From Solirubrobacterales bacterium (GTDB lineage: Bacteria > Actinomycetota > Thermoleophilia > Solirubrobacterales > Solirubrobacteraceae): a DNA stretch of 13,734 nt. The stretch is taken from positions 1-13,734 of the forward strand of contig JAATFK010000560.1 of the NCBI GenBank assembly GCA_015655225.1. The letters run 5' to 3'. The notes under the pieces were generated by a model. The model made no database searches and was not told the origin of the DNA. It saw nothing but the letters and a program-made list of their open reading frames with translations. The first letter of the stretch is position 1. Every line of letters begins with the position of its first letter. The position numbers were made by a program, and so were the translations under genes. This document shows, in pieces, positions 12,645 through 13,734 of this stretch.

Positions 12645-13220
12645 GTGGACGTCCAGCCGCCGATCACGTCCGAGGAAGCGCGCGCCAGGCTCGTCGCCGC
12701 GCTGCGCGAGCACGCGCTCGTGATCGGCGAGGTGACGCTGACGAGTGGGGCGGTCGCGCAGTACCTGGTCGACGTCAGACGCGCGATCCTCCTGCGCGAG
12801 GGCTTCCTCAGCTGCGGCGAGCTGGTCGCCGAGCAGGCGCGCGCGCTCGACGCGACCGCCGTCGGCGGGATGACGATGGGCGCCGACCCGATCGCCTGCT
12901 CGGCGCTCGCGGCGGGCGCCGACGTGAAGGCGTTCTTCGTCCGCAAGGAGCAGAAGCAGCACGGCCTCGCGCGCCGGATCGAGGGGCCGGTGCTCGACCC
13001 CGACGACCGCCTCCTGATCGTCGAGGACGTCGTCACGACCGGCGGCTCGACGATCCGCGCGATCGAGGCGGTCCGCGCCGAGGGCCACGAGCTGGTCGGC
13101 GTCGTCGCGATCTGCGACCGCCTCGCCGGCGGCGCCGAGGCGATCAAGGCGGAGGCCGGCGTCCCCTACGTCGCGCTCACGACGATCGACGAGATCTACC
13201 CGGAGCGGCCCGACCGATAG
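12645..13220 (+). CDS. pyrE: Orotate phosphoribosyltransferase
   Basis: This enzyme joins orotate to PRPP to give OMP in de novo UMP synthesis, in the cytoplasm. The 191 residues match the family: LTSGAVAQYLVD near residue 32, the lysine-rich catalytic loop FVRKEQKQHG (98-107, R100, K101 and K104), and the PRPP-binding loop LLIVEDVVTTGGST (123-136). The start is GTG at 12645, immediately after the TAA of the L,D-transpeptidase, with no gap and no Shine-Dalgarno box; reinitiation by the same ribosomes is the likely mode. No other pyrimidine genes are in the window. The stop lies seven bases from the convergent gene that follows, so any terminator must lie inside coding sequence. Confidence 0.94.
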   Translation: MDVQPPITSEEARARLVAALREHALVIGEVTLTSGAVAQYLVDVRRAILLREGFLSCGELVAEQARALDATAVGGMTMGADPIACSALAAGADVKAFFVRKEQKQHGLARRIEGPVLDPDDRLLIVEDVVTTGGSTIRAIEAVRAEGHELVGVVAICDRLAGGAEAIKAEAGVPYVALTTIDEIYPERPDR

Positions 13221-13227
13221 GTCGGCG

Positions 13228-13734
13228 TCAGGGGGTCCCGCCGGCCGGCGCGGCCGGCGCGGACGGGTCGGAGTGCTCGCTCGCGTCGAGCCCCTGGGCC
13301 GCCCGGCGCACCTCCTCGAGCGCCTCGTCGCGCTCGAGCCCGAGCATCCGCAGCAGATCGACGGCGGTCGACCGCACCTGCGCGACGAGCACGTTCGCGG
13401 AGAGGTTGCCGGTGCGCTCCAGCACGAGCGTCGCGAGGCCGGCGGCGTGGATCGCGGCCGCGCGCGCGTCGTCGCCGGCGGCCTCGTCCACGAGCGCCGA
13501 CTCGATCCCACGCACCGCGCGCGCGAGGTCGCGCAGCGCGTGGGCCAGTTGGGCCGGCACCGCGTCGTGGAGCTCCAGCGCCCGCACCGCCCCGCGCGCG
13601 AGCACGCGCACGTTGCGGATCGCGAGGTCGAGCTGCACGTCCGCGTCGGCGTAGACGGCGAGCTGCTCGCGCAGGCGCCAGCGCGGCGGCGCCATCCGCA
13701 CGATCTCGCTGCCGCCGATCACCGCCTCGTGGAA
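13228..13734 (-). CDS. C-terminal part of probable FUSC-family / aromatic acid exporter-like protein (runs off right edge)
   Basis: The reading frame is open to the right edge (FHEAVIGGSEIV...), so this is the C-terminal part of a larger protein, about 168 residues visible. It is all helical and soluble, with LDLAIRNVRVLARGAVRALEL and AHALRDLARAVRGIESAL, resembling the cytoplasmic helical tail of FUSC proteins, whose N-terminal membrane halves export aromatic acids or similar compounds. A second helical region (VAQVRSTAVDLLRMLGLERDEALEEVRR) is followed by an Ala/Pro tail. The membrane part would lie outside the window, so the family call is tentative. A GTG at 13722 exists, but it is unlikely to be the true start. 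It is convergent with pyrE, seven bases apart. Confidence 0.6.
   Translation of the reverse strand, partial: FHEAVIGGSEIVRMAPPRWRLREQLAVYADADVQLDLAIRNVRVLARGAVRALELHDAVPAQLAHALRDLARAVRGIESALVDEAAGDDARAAAIHAAGLATLVLERTGNLSANVLVAQVRSTAVDLLRMLGLERDEALEEVRRAAQGLDASEHSDPSAPAAPAGGTP

Noticed and set aside
11547..13654. Long overlapping frames on both strands at the L,D-transpeptidase/pyrE end
   Set aside because: They are antisense or frame-shifted copies of two genes whose families are unmistakable.
1..13734. tRNA, rRNA, CRISPR arrays, transposons, phage genes or an LPxTG-type sortase substrate
   Set aside because: I looked on both strands and saw no cloverleaf sequence, regular repeat-spacer array, transposase motif or sorting signal; a covariance-model search would be more sensitive.

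Overview
The window is very GC-rich (strong G/C bias at third codon positions, many GTG/TTG starts, few Shine-Dalgarno boxes). All genes look chromosomal. The gene repertoire fits an actinobacterium: a class E-like sortase, an OmpR-type two-component system, a two-domain class A penicillin-binding protein, a YkuD L,D-transpeptidase with a peptidoglycan-binding domain, and a PIG-V-like mannosyltransferase. I would guess Thermoleophilia/Solirubrobacterales (Conexibacter-like), but that is inference from overall feel and not proof. I see no tRNA, rRNA, CRISPR array, insertion sequence or prophage gene, and no gap between genes longer than about 150 bases.

Layout. (1) 1-1242, minus strand: a response regulator followed by its sensor kinase, which runs off the left edge. 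(2) 1343-3813, plus strand, divergent from them: a large membrane protein with a degenerate M28-peptidase-like domain, then a sortase. (3) 3814-4113: a short, less GC-rich, hairpin-rich spacer and a 67-residue FlgM-like protein whose end overlaps the end of thiL. (4) 8623-4095, minus strand: mscS, a bifunctional PBP, infA (translation initiation factor IF-1) and thiL (thiamine-phosphate kinase). (5) 8622-13220, plus strand: a PIG-V-like mannosyltransferase, a HAD hydrolase, a CPBP-family membrane protease, an L,D-transpeptidase and pyrE. These are very tightly packed (4-base overlap, 11-base gap, 47-base gap, 0-base gap). (6) 13228-13734, minus strand: the C-terminal part of a probable FUSC-family (aromatic acid exporter-like) protein running off the right edge.

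Function. Most genes concern the cell envelope: signal sensing, peptidoglycan polymerisation and cross-linking (PBP, L,D-transpeptidase), covalent surface attachment (sortase), lipid-linked glycosyl transfer, membrane proteolysis and osmotic safety. The housekeeping genes infA, thiL and pyrE are interspersed. The most interesting points are: a switch in arginine codon use inside the PBP gene exactly near its domain boundary; a catalytically degenerate M28 domain with GAA1-like topology placed directly before a sortase; divergent start codons sharing one CATG; several genes that look leaderless; and an isolated FlgM-like gene.
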